64,000 bases of DNA from Cordilura impudica (lineage: Eukaryota; Arthropoda; Insecta; Diptera; Scathophagidae), in assembly GCA_963682025.1 (NCBI GenBank), contig OY821517.1, positions 111,055,625 through 111,119,624 of the forward strand, written 5' to 3'. Shown here piece by piece: positions 47,700 through 59,100 of the stretch. A model generated the notes under the pieces. The model was not told the origin of the DNA. It did not search any database and saw only the letters and a program-made list of their open reading frames with translations. The position numbers and the translations under genes are program-made. The stretch's first letter is position 1. Every line of letters starts with the position of its first letter.

Positions 47700-49700
47700 A
47701 ACGCAATCAATTTGGTTTTGGTGAGCCTTGCAAACAATTTTTTCGCCAATACGCATCTGCCCCTTTTTTCAATAATGGAACGCGCGAGGCAGAGTTTAGT
47801 TCAGGTATATTCTACCAAACAGAAGTACCATATATACCTCTGCTATATGTACGGTTGGGAAAGAACAAGTCACGCAAAAACATACAATGTTTTTGTTTTT
47901 CTGGCTAATTAGCGTTAATTCTAATCTGCATTCAAGGCTGATATGTCAATCGTGATAATAAGTCCAACCATTGACAGGTCGCCTGTTAGTTTTTTGCTTA
48001 CAGCTATAAGGCCTGTACGCAGCTTGCTAAGGAATCAAAAACTTCATATAAAAAAACGCTTCAGAAATGCTTATGGAATTTTTCTGTCAAAAAATTTCTG
48101 TCGACAGTCCGCAGCTTTTTAAAAAAGTAGTATTGTCTTTACTACTTTTTTTTTTCACGTAAATGAAGTTAGTCAACCCAGGCTTTGAGCAGGAATATCA
48201 AATTTTTCGTTCTTTCTGAAAGGAATTTTGACAGGAGAGGTAAGCATAAACAAAATGTAATATGCTAAAAAAATAAAAGTTATTTTTCAGTTGCAAACCT
48301 GGGAAAAACGAACAAAATTCGGCAAAAAAAACAAGAAGCGAATGGGTAATTTTAATACTGAGCTTAAAAAGCGTTTAGCAGGCCAAATAAAGCAGAACCG
48401 AAAATTGATTTGTTTTCAATTTCACAATTCTTAATAATTGACAGAAAACAGCTGATTTCTAGCGTTGCACTGAAATGTACTTTTGTGCTTTTTTTTCTTT
48501 AAGAAATATATGAAAATTTTCTGTTAAGATTCCTTAACAAGCTGCGTACAGCTCTATATACTGAAATCATTTTGTCAACCGTGTCAACTTTACCCTTAGT
48601 TCGGTTGTAATATAACATTATTTCCGGTAGCTTCTTTCCAACAGTCTCGACTTCTGGCGTATTGTGAAAAGTACTCTGCAGCACTGTGCATTTAAATTTT
48701 TTTTTCCAACCTAAGAAGCAAGTGTAGCAAATTTGAATCTACACTGAAAAAGTGGAGCCTTTTTCATTGGTGGAATCGAGCGCTTGTTCTTACGCATACT
48801 TCTAACCATGCTCAATTTGTTTAGTAGTAATTTTTTACCAAACTCATTAGAATTGACGAAATTGTCCAATGTAACGTTATGACCTTTTAGGTCCTCGTTC
48901 AGATGCAATAACATTCGTTGGCCTTGCTTTTTTCTGAAGCAGCTTCAACAGCTTTCACAAGGTATAGTTGAAATTTTCCAGACATAGAATCTTTTGTATG
49001 AGTACGAGTACCCAAAATTTCGAATCATATCTCTCTGGTTTGCTTTGCCTAAATCCACAACCTCTACGGAAACTTCATAGCCGTTCGTCTACAGTGACGT
49101 AAGCGTTGAAAAGCATGGTAACATTTCAGACCACATTTCCCACAAATCACGAATTGAGTCAAATACATTCGCAGATCAGTTTTGTCGATGTCTTATAGTA
49201 TCACCGAAACGAATAACTTTGGTCAAGTACTCAAACTGTTTTTTCGACATAATTTTTTCTGAAAATAGGCGGACCGAAAGTGACACTGAACATCTTGTTA
49301 TTTATATATATTCAATAACATTCAATTTATTTGTGAACGAAAGCAAATATCAAAAGAGCCAATTAAGCACGAAGCATTGAATTCTTCATGGTTCTCATTC
49401 TTTAGTCCGCCAAATGCATGCATTTCCTAAAATTTGTTTCTCAATATGCGGTGGAAAAATATCGAGAAAGCATACTTGATGCTATTCACGCTAGATGAAG
49501 TAGTACTAGTAACACCGGGCCGTAGTCTCAACACATTAGCGGTTCGATTGCGTCCTGCTGTTTGCATAGCTGTTTCGCTCCAAAGCCATTTGTCATTTGA
49601 GACAAGGAAAGGCTCAATATCAACAAAATCAACACCGGCATTAACTTTAGCATCGAAACACCATAGCCTACTATTTACAAAATGCGTATAATTGTTTGTT
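47700..49700 (-). pseudogene. piggyBac transposase relic P4, interrupted by a MITE
   Basis: Minus-strand blocks in order: TAGRNRTANVLRLRPGVT near 49600, FPPHIEKQILGN, KQFEYLTKVIRFGDT near 49215, NAYVTVDERL (first Asp), DLKGHNVTLDNFV near 48880 (second Asp), KLSMVRSMRKNKRSIPP, STFHNTPEVETVGKKLPEIM and YYNRTKGKVDTVDKMISVYR (third Asp). The coding sequence then breaks at the MITE 48012-48551 and resumes with YSCKQKTNRRPVNGW near 48000, and later LSQPYI-x-QRY and a Cys-poor RGRCVLA segment. All three catalytic Asp positions survive, but many frameshifts and stops do not allow expression. No terminal repeats were recognised. Confidence 0.8.
48012..48551. mobile_element. MITE with 24-bp inverted ends, nested in P4
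   Basis: CTGTACGCAGCTTGCTAAGG at 48013 is matched by CCTTAACAAGCTGCGTACAG ending at 48551 (one mismatch over 24 bases). It cuts the piggyBac relic between SVYR and YSCKQKT. TATAG lies on both sides, suggesting a short target duplication. No coding capacity. Confidence 0.85.
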
Positions 49701-49850
49701 TTCTTGCTTTTTTACACGTGGCATACAACTTTCCTATGCCAAGTAGATAACTACACCAAGTATACCAAATTGAAGTTGTCGAAAAACAACGATTCATGTA
49801 TGATTTGAAACATAGAAGTAATCCATTTCGGTTCATATACATGGTAAAGA

Positions 49851-50638
49851 ACAAGTAAGAAAATTATAGTCGGTCTAGACCGAATATCCTATACCATGCG
49901 TTTAGAGACCCTCTTTCTTAGGCCCAACAAACTGGATACAGAAAATAAACATTAACCAAATTTGACTGGGATTTTTATTAATTTTTTTGGCTGCAGATAT
50001 GAAAAAGTTCATATGGGATGCTATATCTATAAGGGGACTAGGTGCAAAAATGGACCGATCCTGACCATGTTTGGTAAAGTCTCTTGTATTTTGCAAAAAT
50101 ATATACAAACAAAACTTGAGAAGAATCAGTTCAAATTTTTGTTTTTTGATAGATTTAAGTGAAGATCAGGAAGCAGCTCTATATGGGGCCTATGACTAAG
50201 AGTTGTCCCATAGGGATCATTTTTGGACTACTCATTAATGGATGTAATAAACGCACAAACCCAAAAACCCAATTTGAGTAAGATCTATATGACAATTTGG
50301 ATCTTATGGCAATTTATGTCGATTTCATAGGGGTCATTTGTATGGGGGCTAGGTCTGAACATGGACCGATTCTCACCAATTTCAACAGCGTTCATCCTAT
50401 GGCAGACAAAAGCTTATGTACCCAATTTCCTCAAAACATATTTATATATGCGACCTGCAGTTTGATTACAAGGTTTACATTGACACAGACGGACGGACGG
50501 ACACCGTTAAATCGAATCAGATAGTGATTCTGATCCGATCGGTATAATAAAAGATGGATATAAGTCAAATATTTTTGGTAGTTATAAACAGCAGCACAAA
50601 ATCATTATACCCAAACCACATAGTGGTATAGGGTATAA
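49851..50638 (-). mobile_element. mini-me/Helentron-like repeat, full-length copy
   Basis: Reverse orientation. The palindrome is slightly decayed (AGTCGGTCTAGACCGAAT). The GGAC tract near 50490-50502 has about three units. Confidence 0.88.
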
Positions 50639-51789
50639 AAAGTCAAGAAAAATGGGTGACCAAACTTTAACAGTTTTAGAGATTTTTGAAAAATAAAAAA
50701 TAAAATGTAATTTTCTACACCAAGGTATGACTACGGTTAAAGGAACAAATATATATATATGTATATATAAGGAATGTAATATAATTAATATTTAAAAATT
50801 ATATGAGCTGAAGACCGTAGCAGCTATTGCTCTTCCCTAAAAGTATCTTATAATATGTAATTATAAGCCAATAAATTTATAAATAAATCTAAATGAAATA
50901 AATTCACTAATAACTCACTAGATAGCCTTTATTTTAAAGCAATATATATATACAAATTTACTAACTGTGATGTCAACTGTACATATCATATTACATTTTA
51001 CAATATCTACTAGGCGGTATTTCGAATTCAACATACGGAAGTATGTGTTATTGCTTTAAATCAAATTAATTTAATTTCGTAATAAGTGTATTTATATAAA
51101 CAAAAACTTTTATGGAATATTTATATATGTTATTAATACCAATAAATATTAATAGTCTGTTGGAAGGATTAATGATTCGATGTTAATTACATCATTAATA
51201 AACCGAAAATATTATTAATCATAACTGACAGCACCACCTTCTGATGTAGTTTGAATTTCTGTTACAATTGTGTTCCAATCAAATCCACAAAACCTATTAC
51301 ATCACTTGTATTTAAAGCGCTTTTTAGGTGGCACGACTTTATACGTATTTTGCGTTATCAAGTTATTGTTTGTGATAAATTCAATTAATTTACGTATAAC
51401 TTGTGAATCTGAACAATTTCAATTGATTTTAAATTTTTATAAATTTTATAAAGCTTCGAAATAACTACCATATGGAAATACAAATTATTTGTATAGCTTT
51501 TTTAATTTTTGATTTTGAAAATAAATAGAATTTTTTCAATAGAAATTAATTCTTTACATAGATGATATGATTATTGTTTTCTATAAAAAGAAATTATAAA
51601 AGAAACTGGCATAAAAGAAAACCAATTAACTTAAATTTTTATTGGTATTCGAATTGAAAGTTTCAGTATCGGCAACATTTTTAAAGTGGCAGCTGTACCC
51701 CGCACTGGTTATAAATTTAAATTCAAGACGCAGGTGGGGGGGGGTGTCAAAGATTTAGCACAGTCATATTTTTAACACACTTACTATGT
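50639..51789. other. AT-rich stretch without a supported gene
   Basis: A TA repeat near 50750-50768 and a G run (GGTGGGGGGGGGTG) near 51731 are the only notable features. A 64-codon frame at 51270-51464 has no similarity I recognise. Confidence 0.45.
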
Positions 51790-51791
51790 TA

Positions 51792-53002
51792 CGAGGGCGG
51801 TTAAATAAGACCGTGACTTTAGAATGAAACACAGTTTTTTGCAAAAAAAAAAAAGAAAAATATATTTTTCAACATAATCTCCATTTAGCTCAATACAATT
51901 AGTCCAAAGTTTCTCCAATTTTTGTATCCCTTCCAAAAAAAAAAAGGTTTTTCCAAGTTCCATAAAATAGGCATTTGTTTGATAAATAATGTCATCGTTG
52001 AAGCTAAATCTCTCTCCGCCGAGCCAGCTCCTTAGGTTTGGAAACAGGAAATAGTCACTGGGAGCAAAAGTCCGGAGAATATGGCAGATGAGGTATCAAT
52101 TCGTAGCCCAATTCATGGAATTTTGCCATTGAGACTGCACACGTGTGCATCCGTGCATTATCTTGATAAAAAAAAATTTTTGTCTTGGCCATATGGGTTC
52201 GTTTTTTTTTAAATCGGTCCAATAAATTCGCATATTATTTGCCGTTTAGTGCTTTCCCTTTTGAAGGTAATAGATGTGGATTATCCCGCGTGTATCCCAA
52301 AAAACTGTTGCCAACACCTTATTGGTCGACAAACTTACCTTGGCCTTCTTCGGAGCCGGTTCACCGGGAGAAACCCATTGCTTAGACTGCTGCTTGGTCT
52401 GCGGAGTGTTGTAATGGATCCGTGTTTCATCTACAGTTACAAAATGCCGCAAAAATTCATTCGAATTGCGGTCAAACAACTACAAAAATCCTTGAAATTG
52501 TCACACGATTACATTTATTTCCTAAACCCAACTGATAATTCAAAATCGAAACCACACTGCTATATGAAATGCCTATGTATCAACAATCACACGCACTTTT
52601 ACACTTCGATCGGTCAACAACATATCGTGGATTTTTTCGTCATTTGCAGGTGTATTGACCTCAATTTGCCGTCCAGAAAGTTCAGCGTCATTTGTATTTG
52701 TGCGACCACAACGAAAGCCAGTAAACCACTTTTTTACCACTGAAGGCGATAGTGTAGAGTCTTCATATTCTATATAAAGCTTTTCCTTGGTTTGATTGAC
52801 GGTTTGTTTTGCAAAAAAAATTAAGTTTAAGGAGCACTCGAAATTCACTTTTTTGAACAGCTGTTAAACGCAAAGTAAATGACGGAACTAGCTCAAAATT
52901 TTACAGTAGTCTATTAACAGGTGGAACTTGATGGGAGCAGTGTTCATTTTATACAACTGCGAGGGAAGTTCGAAAAGTCACGGACTTATTGAGCCGCCCT
53001 CG
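51792..53002 (-). mobile_element. mariner element with both ends
   Basis: The left end CGAGGGCGGTTAAATAAGAC pairs with the right end (reverse complement CGAGGGCGGCTCAATAAGTC), and both continue CGTGACTTT, giving ends of about 29 bp. TA flanks both sides (51790-51791 and 53003-53004). The 1211-bp length is near normal for a full mariner. The transposase inside is broken. Confidence 0.92.
51900..52848 (-). pseudogene. Broken mariner transposase (DD34D)
   Basis: Minus-strand frame 52848-52573 covers the helix-turn-helix part: SVVKKWFTGFRCGRTNTNDA, ELSGRQIEV and KIHDMLLTDRSVKVR. Frame 52479-52246 begins the catalytic domain with FLRHFVTVDETRIHYNTP (first Asp) and SKQWVSPGEPAPKKAKVSLS, then KVLATVFWDTRGI. 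A further frame gives FYQDNARMHTCAVSMAKFHE (second Asp) and LIPHLPYSPDF. After a +1 shift, APSDYFLFPNLKEL carries the third Asp. The motif set and spacing suit the mariner lineage near the irritans group. At least three frame changes inactivate it. Confidence 0.9.
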
Positions 53003-53236
53003 TATATTTGTGGTATTCTAAACATATGCAATTTGATTTTATTTTAGAGAGACAGGAGTCGCTGACAAAATAAAAATTTATCTAGAATTACAGTAAAATG
53101 AGATATAAGTGGTGAATATTTGGAACCAATCGGCCTACTGCCCCTGAGGTGCACTTAAAAATTTTTTGCATTTATGTTATTAAAAAAAGTGTGTCAATAC
53201 TGTTCTAGGCTAATATGACATTTGCAGTATAACCAT

Positions 53237-56104
53237 TAGGGTGGCCCTTAAAAAAAAGTGTTCAAACTGTCGGTCTTACCCCCTAGATATATGCGAATAG
53301 CAAAAAAACTGATAAATACAAAGTTTTGGGCCAATTAAAAAACTTTTAGTCGTGGCGCAAAGCGATTGAAAATTTCAAGTATGTTTATATGGGGAAAATA
53401 TGACTTTTTTCAGATTTTACGAAAATTTCGTTCTATAATTTAATTTTTCCGACAATATGTTACATAATTCGGGATCACTATTAAATTATCCTTTCAAAGG
53501 GCTACAAAACTTCAAAATCGTATGAAACCTTGCCAAGAAATAGCAAATGCCCCAGACCACTTTTGTGCCAAAAAAAAAACTAGGTCATGAAATTTGATGG
53601 AATTTTTTCAACTTTGAGAAATTGATTAAAGCCATCATTGTTTTTTGGTATCAATACAATACTTATAAGTACTCAGATATGAAGTATTGTTTTATTACCA
53701 CGTTGTTAACCTATTGCGCATTGAGACCCAAAATTGGAAATTTTTTTGATAAAATTTTTAAAACTCCTTTTTCAAGTTTGAAAAAATTTTCTTAAACAAA
53801 ATTTAAAAAAATGAACCTATCACTTTACGATTTTATTAAATACATGTTGCAGATTAACTGTGTAAATTTTTAAGTAAATCCTTCTACCAGAATTTTTTTG
53901 ACAAGGATTTAAATTTCGCGGATTTCGAGAAAAATTGGATTTTTGTGAAATATTCTGTAAATGTACTCTTTCTAAATACTTTGTATCAAAAATTCATCAT
54001 TTTCTACTTTTAAATGTTATATTTTAACTTAATAGCCTAGTGTTTCGGAAAAAAATAATATGCCTCCATTTGACCTTTTGGAATTGGAGTCACATATGAC
54101 CCCAAACTAATAAAAGACAATTTATGCAAAAAATGCAAATATTTTGTAAGTGCTGTCCAATTTTTAGATGTGATGCTTAAAATATAATAACCAAATGTGT
54201 AGAAGTTTCGTCCCAAAAATTTGATAAATCCGAGAACAGTAACCCATTATTTGCCAAGGCCAGCTTTTGATTTTAAGATATTTTAAAATAAAAATGACCT
54301 AAAACGAGTTTTTGTAATAAACTCGTTGATACCACTATTTAGAATTTAGGAAAAATAATCCGGTTAATTTTTATTTATTTAACCCTTCAGTGCTCCTGAC
54401 ATCAAAACTATCCATTGTGATATATCTCTGGTGCCATTATCTGCTTATTGCTCGCGAAGATAAATTAAAACAACTTAAGTCATATGTCTAAAATATAGGA
54501 CGTTTTTTGAGATTCACTTTGATTTAATTTTGTAATTTATTCCATTAAGAGTAGTATTAATTTAATATTACTTTTTATATATATTATTATATTTGAAATT
54601 TACTTTTGTTTAATAAACAATTTAAAATTGGGAAATAAAATGGTAGAAGTCTCAAAACATGTAGGTGACATTGAAGAAAATATAAAGCGACCGATTATAA
54701 AAAATCAAAAAATGTCAACCACTATAACTAAGGCACTTCACCGAATGACGTGAAATTTTTTTTTTTTTTTGCGTTTTTTATCAATATCCACCAAATTGGT
54801 GGGTGAGACAGCAAGAAATTCAACTATTACTTTATTACATAAAGTAGTTTTATAACAAAATTGGTTAAAAGTTGTTTTAAATTATATTCGCGAGCAATAA
54901 GCAGATAATTGCACCAGAGATATATCACAATGGATAATTTTGATCTCAGGAGCACTGAACGGTTAAATAAATAAAAGTTAACCGAATTATTTTTCTTAAA
55001 TTCTAAATAGTTGTATCAACGAGTTTAATAGAAAAACTCGTTTTAGGTCATTTTTATTTTCAAATATCTTAAAATCCAAAGCTGGCCTTGACAAATAATG
55101 GGTTAACGTTCTCGGATTTATCCCAAATTTTTGGAACAAAACTTCTACATATTTGGTTATTATATTTTGAGTATCGCATCTAAAAATTGGACAGCACTTA
55201 CAAAATATTTGAATTTTTTGCCTAAATTGCCTTTTATTAGTTTGGGGTCATATGTGACCTCAATTCCAAAAGGGTTAATGAGTCATATTATTTTTTTCCG
55301 AAACCCTATGCTATTAAGATAAAATATAACATTTAAAAGTAGAAAAATTATGAATTTTTGATACAAAGTATTTAGAAAGAGTACATTTACAGAATATTTC
55401 ACAAAAATCCAATTTTTTTTCGAAATCCGCGAAATTAAAATCCTTGTCAAAAAAATTCTGGCAGAGGGATTTACTTAAAAATTCACAAAGTTAAGCTGCA
55501 ATATGTAGTTAATAAAACCTTAAAGTGACAGGTTAATTTTTTTAAATTTTGTTTAAGAAAATTTTTTCAAACTTGAAAAAGGAGTTTTAAAAATTTTATC
55601 AAAAAATTTCCAAGCTTCGGCCTCAATGCGCAATAGGTTAACAACGTGGTAATAAAACAATACTTCAAATCTGAATACTTATATGTATAGAGACCAAAAC
55701 AGAGTAATGGCTTTAATCAATTTCTCAAAGTTGAAAAAAATGCCATCAAATTTCATGACCTAGTTTTTTGGTCTGGGGCATTTGCTATTTCTTGGCGAGG
55801 TTTCATACGATTTTGAAGTTTTATAGCCTTTTGAAATGACCATTTATTACTGGTCCCGAATTATGTAACAGCTTGTCGGAAAAATTAAATTATAGAACGA
55901 AATTTTCGTAAAATCTGAAAAAAAGTCATATTTTCCCAATATTAACACACTTGAAATTTTCAATCGCTTTGCGCCACAACTAAACGTTTTTTGATTGGCC
56001 CAAAACTTTATATTTATCAGTTTTTTTGCTATTCGCATATTTCAAGGGGGTGAGACCGACAGTTTGAACATTTTTTTCCCTCCATATAACGAAGGGCCAC
56101 CTTA
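53237..56104. mobile_element. Foldback element, 1.14-kb arms, 8-bp target duplication
   Basis: The left arm (53237-54378) starts TAGGGTGGCCCTTAAAAAAA. The right arm (54967-56104) is its near-complete inverse, ending AAGGGCCACCTTA. Matches run the whole length, for example GCGCAAAGCGATTGAAAATT, CATACGATTTTGAAGTTTT and GGTTAACAACGTGGTAATA in inverted form. ATAACCAT flanks both sides (53229-53236 and 56105-56112), an exact 8-bp duplication. Without the MITE at 54383-54962, the arms meet at TTTATTTATTTAAATAAAT, an almost spacer-free palindrome. No coding sequence is recognisable in the arms. The 8-bp duplication fits hAT- or P-like mobilisation. Confidence 0.9.
54383..54962. mobile_element. piggyBac-type MITE at the centre of the palindrome
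   Basis: Left CCCTTCAGTGCTCCTGACAT and right (reverse complement) CCGTTCAGTGCTCCTGAGAT start inverted repeats of about 95 bp that include TCCATTGTGATATATCTCTG and TCTGCTTATTGCTCGCGA. TTAA flanks both sides (54379-54382 and 54963-54966). The 580-bp element has no coding capacity. Its outermost bases resemble P1 (CCCTCCAGTGCCC) more than P2 or P3. Confidence 0.92.
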
Positions 56105-56750
56105 ATAACCATACACTCATGAAACAAAGGCTATAAACATAATCATCTCAAACACAACAAGAAGTACAGCTACGACAAATGATAAAAATTTTACAACAAC
56201 AATGTATAAAAATCATATACTTTCAAGATTTCAATGCATCATTTTCATTTAACCCTCCGACGCGCGGTAAGGTCCGTGTGGACTTTCTACATTTTAAAGC
56301 AACTGCCATTTTAAAAGTACTGGTAGGATTGACCTTAAATTTCTTGACTTCTATTATTGGAGTGTTAAGAATACTTTAGTACCTATTCCGATTGATTTGT
56401 AGTTTTAAAAGTATTTTTTTTTTATTTAGAAAACTTTTAGTACGCCGTTAAGCGGTAAGGTCCCCGTGGACTTTGTATGAAATTCATACATAAAGTTGAA
56501 AGTTGTACTAAAATTTGAATTTCAAATATTTGAAATTTATATAAAAAAAAAAAACAAAGCAGGCGCTAAAATAAATTTGGTTTTTTTTTTCATTTAACTA
56601 CAAATATTTTCAAATATTTGAAATATACATATGAAAAAATAAAAAGAGTAGGCTATGAAACAAATCTGATTTTTACAATTTAGTATAGAATAAATCAGTT
56701 TCGTCGTGATTTTCCCTACGCATGGACGTGTTTTACAAACAAAATAAAAA

Positions 56751-58666
56751 ATGAGTTGGGAGCGCGTAAAAAATACTCTAAATCGTCGATCAGCATTCCA
56801 AAATCTAAGTGTAAGTGATCAAGAAAATGCTAATAACAATTTAGCAATCTTCCTTGAACTTGAAGAAGGGGAAGAGCCATTTTATGATGAAAATTCTGCT
56901 GAGGAGTATGTGCCAGATGAAGCATCTGATGCTGAGTTCGACATCGATATTGAAGAAGCTGAAGAATATTGTTCAGATGACGACGATAATGGCGATTATC
57001 AGCAATATGCCTTAACAAGTGACGAAGGTATACACTTTATTTCAAAAAGTGGCGATAAGTGGCATATGAACCCCCCGGAAATCGGCCGTATTAGACAACA
57101 TAATGTTGTTAATTTTACGCAACGTCGTCCGGGTCCATCACCAGCATTCACTATGCAACCTCTTTCGATATTTACCAAAATAATTAGCGAGGAGATTTCT
57201 TATCTTATAATTCGAGAAACCAATAGGAAAGGAAATGAAAATGCTGCAGCATGGAATCAAAAAAACCCAAATGCAACACAAAAAAGATGGGAATTACTAA
57301 CCCAAAAGGAGTTACACGCTTATATTGGGATCTTGCTTTATGCAGGATGCTATCGTTCGAATTCTGAGCCAACAAAAGAGTTGTGGAATGATGAACATTT
57401 GCCTTTATATAAAGCAGCAATGTCATACAACAGGTTCAAAAATATAAATGAGACCATTAGATTTGACAATAGCAATTCTCGGGAAGAAAGGCTTCAGAAA
57501 AGTAAGTCGGCTGCTATAGATGATGTGTGGACGATGGTCATGGCCAACTTAGAAACTTCGTACACTCCGCATGAAAATATGACTGTTGACGAACAACTAT
57601 TTCCCTATCGTGGACGAACCCGATTTACTCAATATATACCATCTAAACCTGCAAAATATGGTATTAAGGTGTGGTGGCTGTGTGATGCAAAAACATATTT
57701 CCCTCTAAAAGGAGTAATCTATACAGGCAAGCTTCCAGATGAAGAAAGACAAATCAATCAAGGAGAACGCGTTGTGCAAAATTTAGTTACGAAATTTGAA
57801 CGAAGCGGTAGAACAATTTATGCAGATAATTTTTTCACTTCGTTGAATTTGGCAAGGAACCTCATGACAAAAGGATTAGGATATGTTGGCACAGTCCGCA
57901 GCAATAAAACATTTGTACCCAACGAATTTAAAAAACACAAGTCCCGTGAAATATATTCAACGTTGTTTGGATATAACCAGGGAAATGTTTCATTGTGTTC
58001 TTATGTTCCTAAAAAAAATAAGGCGGTCTTGTTGTTATCTACTGTACACTACACGAGCACAGTGGATGTAAATAATACGAAAAAAAAGCCAGAAACTATT
58101 TTAAGTTACAACTCAAATAAATGTGGAGTTGATACAATGGATCAAATGTTGGGAACATATACATGCAAGCGTGCTACTAAACGGTGGCCATTAGCAATGT
58201 TCTACAACATTTTGGACGTAGCTGCACTGGCATCGTTTATTATTTATGACAAACTAAATAACTCCAAGAAATCTGACAAACGCCGTTCTTTTCTGAAGCA
58301 ACTATGTAAGGAGTTAGTTATGGGTAACATTAAAGAACGAGCAAAGAATCCGAGAGTAACTCGTTTTCCAAATATACGTTCAGCTATGGAATCACTGGGC
58401 ATTAAGGTACGTTAATTGAAAAAATTTCAATAATATATTTAGTAATTTGTTGTAATATTTCTATAACATTTCAGGTAACATCAAGAAGTAGTAGTGCAAC
58501 ACCAGCAATGGCACCCCGTGTAAATCGTTTCACTTGCAGAATATGTCGAACGGAGCACAATAAGCAACGTAAAACCCCATTTGTATGCGTATGTTGCCAA
58601 CATCCTGTGTGTACTGAGCATTCTACAATATTAAAAAAATGTCAGGATTGCGATAATAATATCTAG
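56751..58666 (+). CDS. piggyBac-like transposase, intact, two exons, 615 aa
   Basis: This is a cut-and-paste transposase acting on TTAA sites in the nucleus. Exon 1 starts at ATG 56751 (context AAAAAATG) and encodes 552 residues. Exon 2 (58475-58666) adds 63. The N-terminus is acidic (residues 36-82). The catalytic core shows the Asp triad intact: D280 in MTVDEQLFPYRGR, D359 in IYADNFFTSLN and D461 in NKCGVDTMDQM. PSKPAKYGIKVWW (298-310) is the family hallmark. Exon 2 is the C-terminal Cys-rich zinc-binding domain, TCRICRTEH, CVCCQHPVCTEH and KKCQDC. The usual family length is about 590-600. A 68-nt intron (58407-58474, GTACGT to TTTCAG) splits off the Cys-rich domain in phase 0. No stop or frameshift is seen. 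It is bounded by its own terminal repeats, so it is probably autonomous or very recently so. Confidence 0.95.
58407..58474 (+). other. 68-nt intron in the P3 transposase
   Basis: Donor GTACGTTAA, acceptor ATAACATTTCAG. Removal joins LGIK to VTSRSS in frame. Reading through adds only VR and a stop, giving a 554-residue protein without the Cys-rich domain. Confidence 0.88.
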
Positions 58667-58814
58667 TATTAGTCACTAATATTTATTTTTCATAAGACTT
58701 GCTTGAATTCGGTTTGTTTATATATGCAGTTTGCATTTTAGAAGTTCGAATTTTTTCCTTATATTTTTATAAAAATCATATTTTAACTAGATATAGTACA
58801 TTGTAATCAAAATT

Positions 58815-58820
58815 AATAAA
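58815..58820 (+). terminator. Candidate polyadenylation signal of P3
   Basis: AATAAA lies about 150 bases after the stop codon and about 100 bases before the right end of the element. Confidence 0.5.
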
Positions 58821-58966
58821 AAATATAATAATTAAAACTAAATTCAATGCATTTTCATACAAGGTCCGTAGGGACCTTACCGCTCAACGACCGACTAAAA
58901 AGTTACCGCTCGTCGGAGGGTTAAGCTGAATACCTGATCTAACCTAATGAGGGTGTGATGGCTATT

Positions 58967-59100
58967 TCCATAGACGGACAGACAGACATCACTATATCAC
59001 GAAGAGATATATTTTAGAGGGTCCAGATTTTCTTCTTAATACTACAAACGGAATGATAAACTTAAACATGCTCGCTGCACACTAGTGTGGCGGGTTTAAA
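58967..59100 (-). mobile_element. Mini-me-like repeat fragment of another subfamily
   Basis: CATAGACGGACAGACAGACA, ATCACTATATCACGAAG and TACAAACGGAATGATAAACT follow the GTCY-repeat landmark order but differ from the local copies in detail. Terminal hairpins are not visible. Confidence 0.55.

Larger units (their letters stand above)
56253..58920 (+). mobile_element. Complete piggyBac-like element P3
   Basis: The left end CCCTCCGACGCGCGGTAA pairs with the right end (reverse complement CCCTCCGACGAGCGGTAA), 18 bp with one mismatch. TTAA flanks both sides (56249-56252 and 58921-58924). GCGGTAAGGTCC motifs recur at 56264 and 56452, and inverted near 58872, as likely subterminal transposase-binding repeats. 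It contains an intact spliced transposase and a polyadenylation signal. Total length is 2668 bp, slightly more than the classical piggyBac. Confidence 0.95.

Noticed and set aside
49434..49691. 85-codon plus-strand frame
   Set aside because: The opposite strand reads TAGRNRTANVLRLRPGVT, part of the piggyBac relic P4.
52249..52743. 164-codon plus-strand frame in the mariner
   Set aside because: It is the shadow of the minus-strand transposase, which carries the recognisable DD34D motifs.
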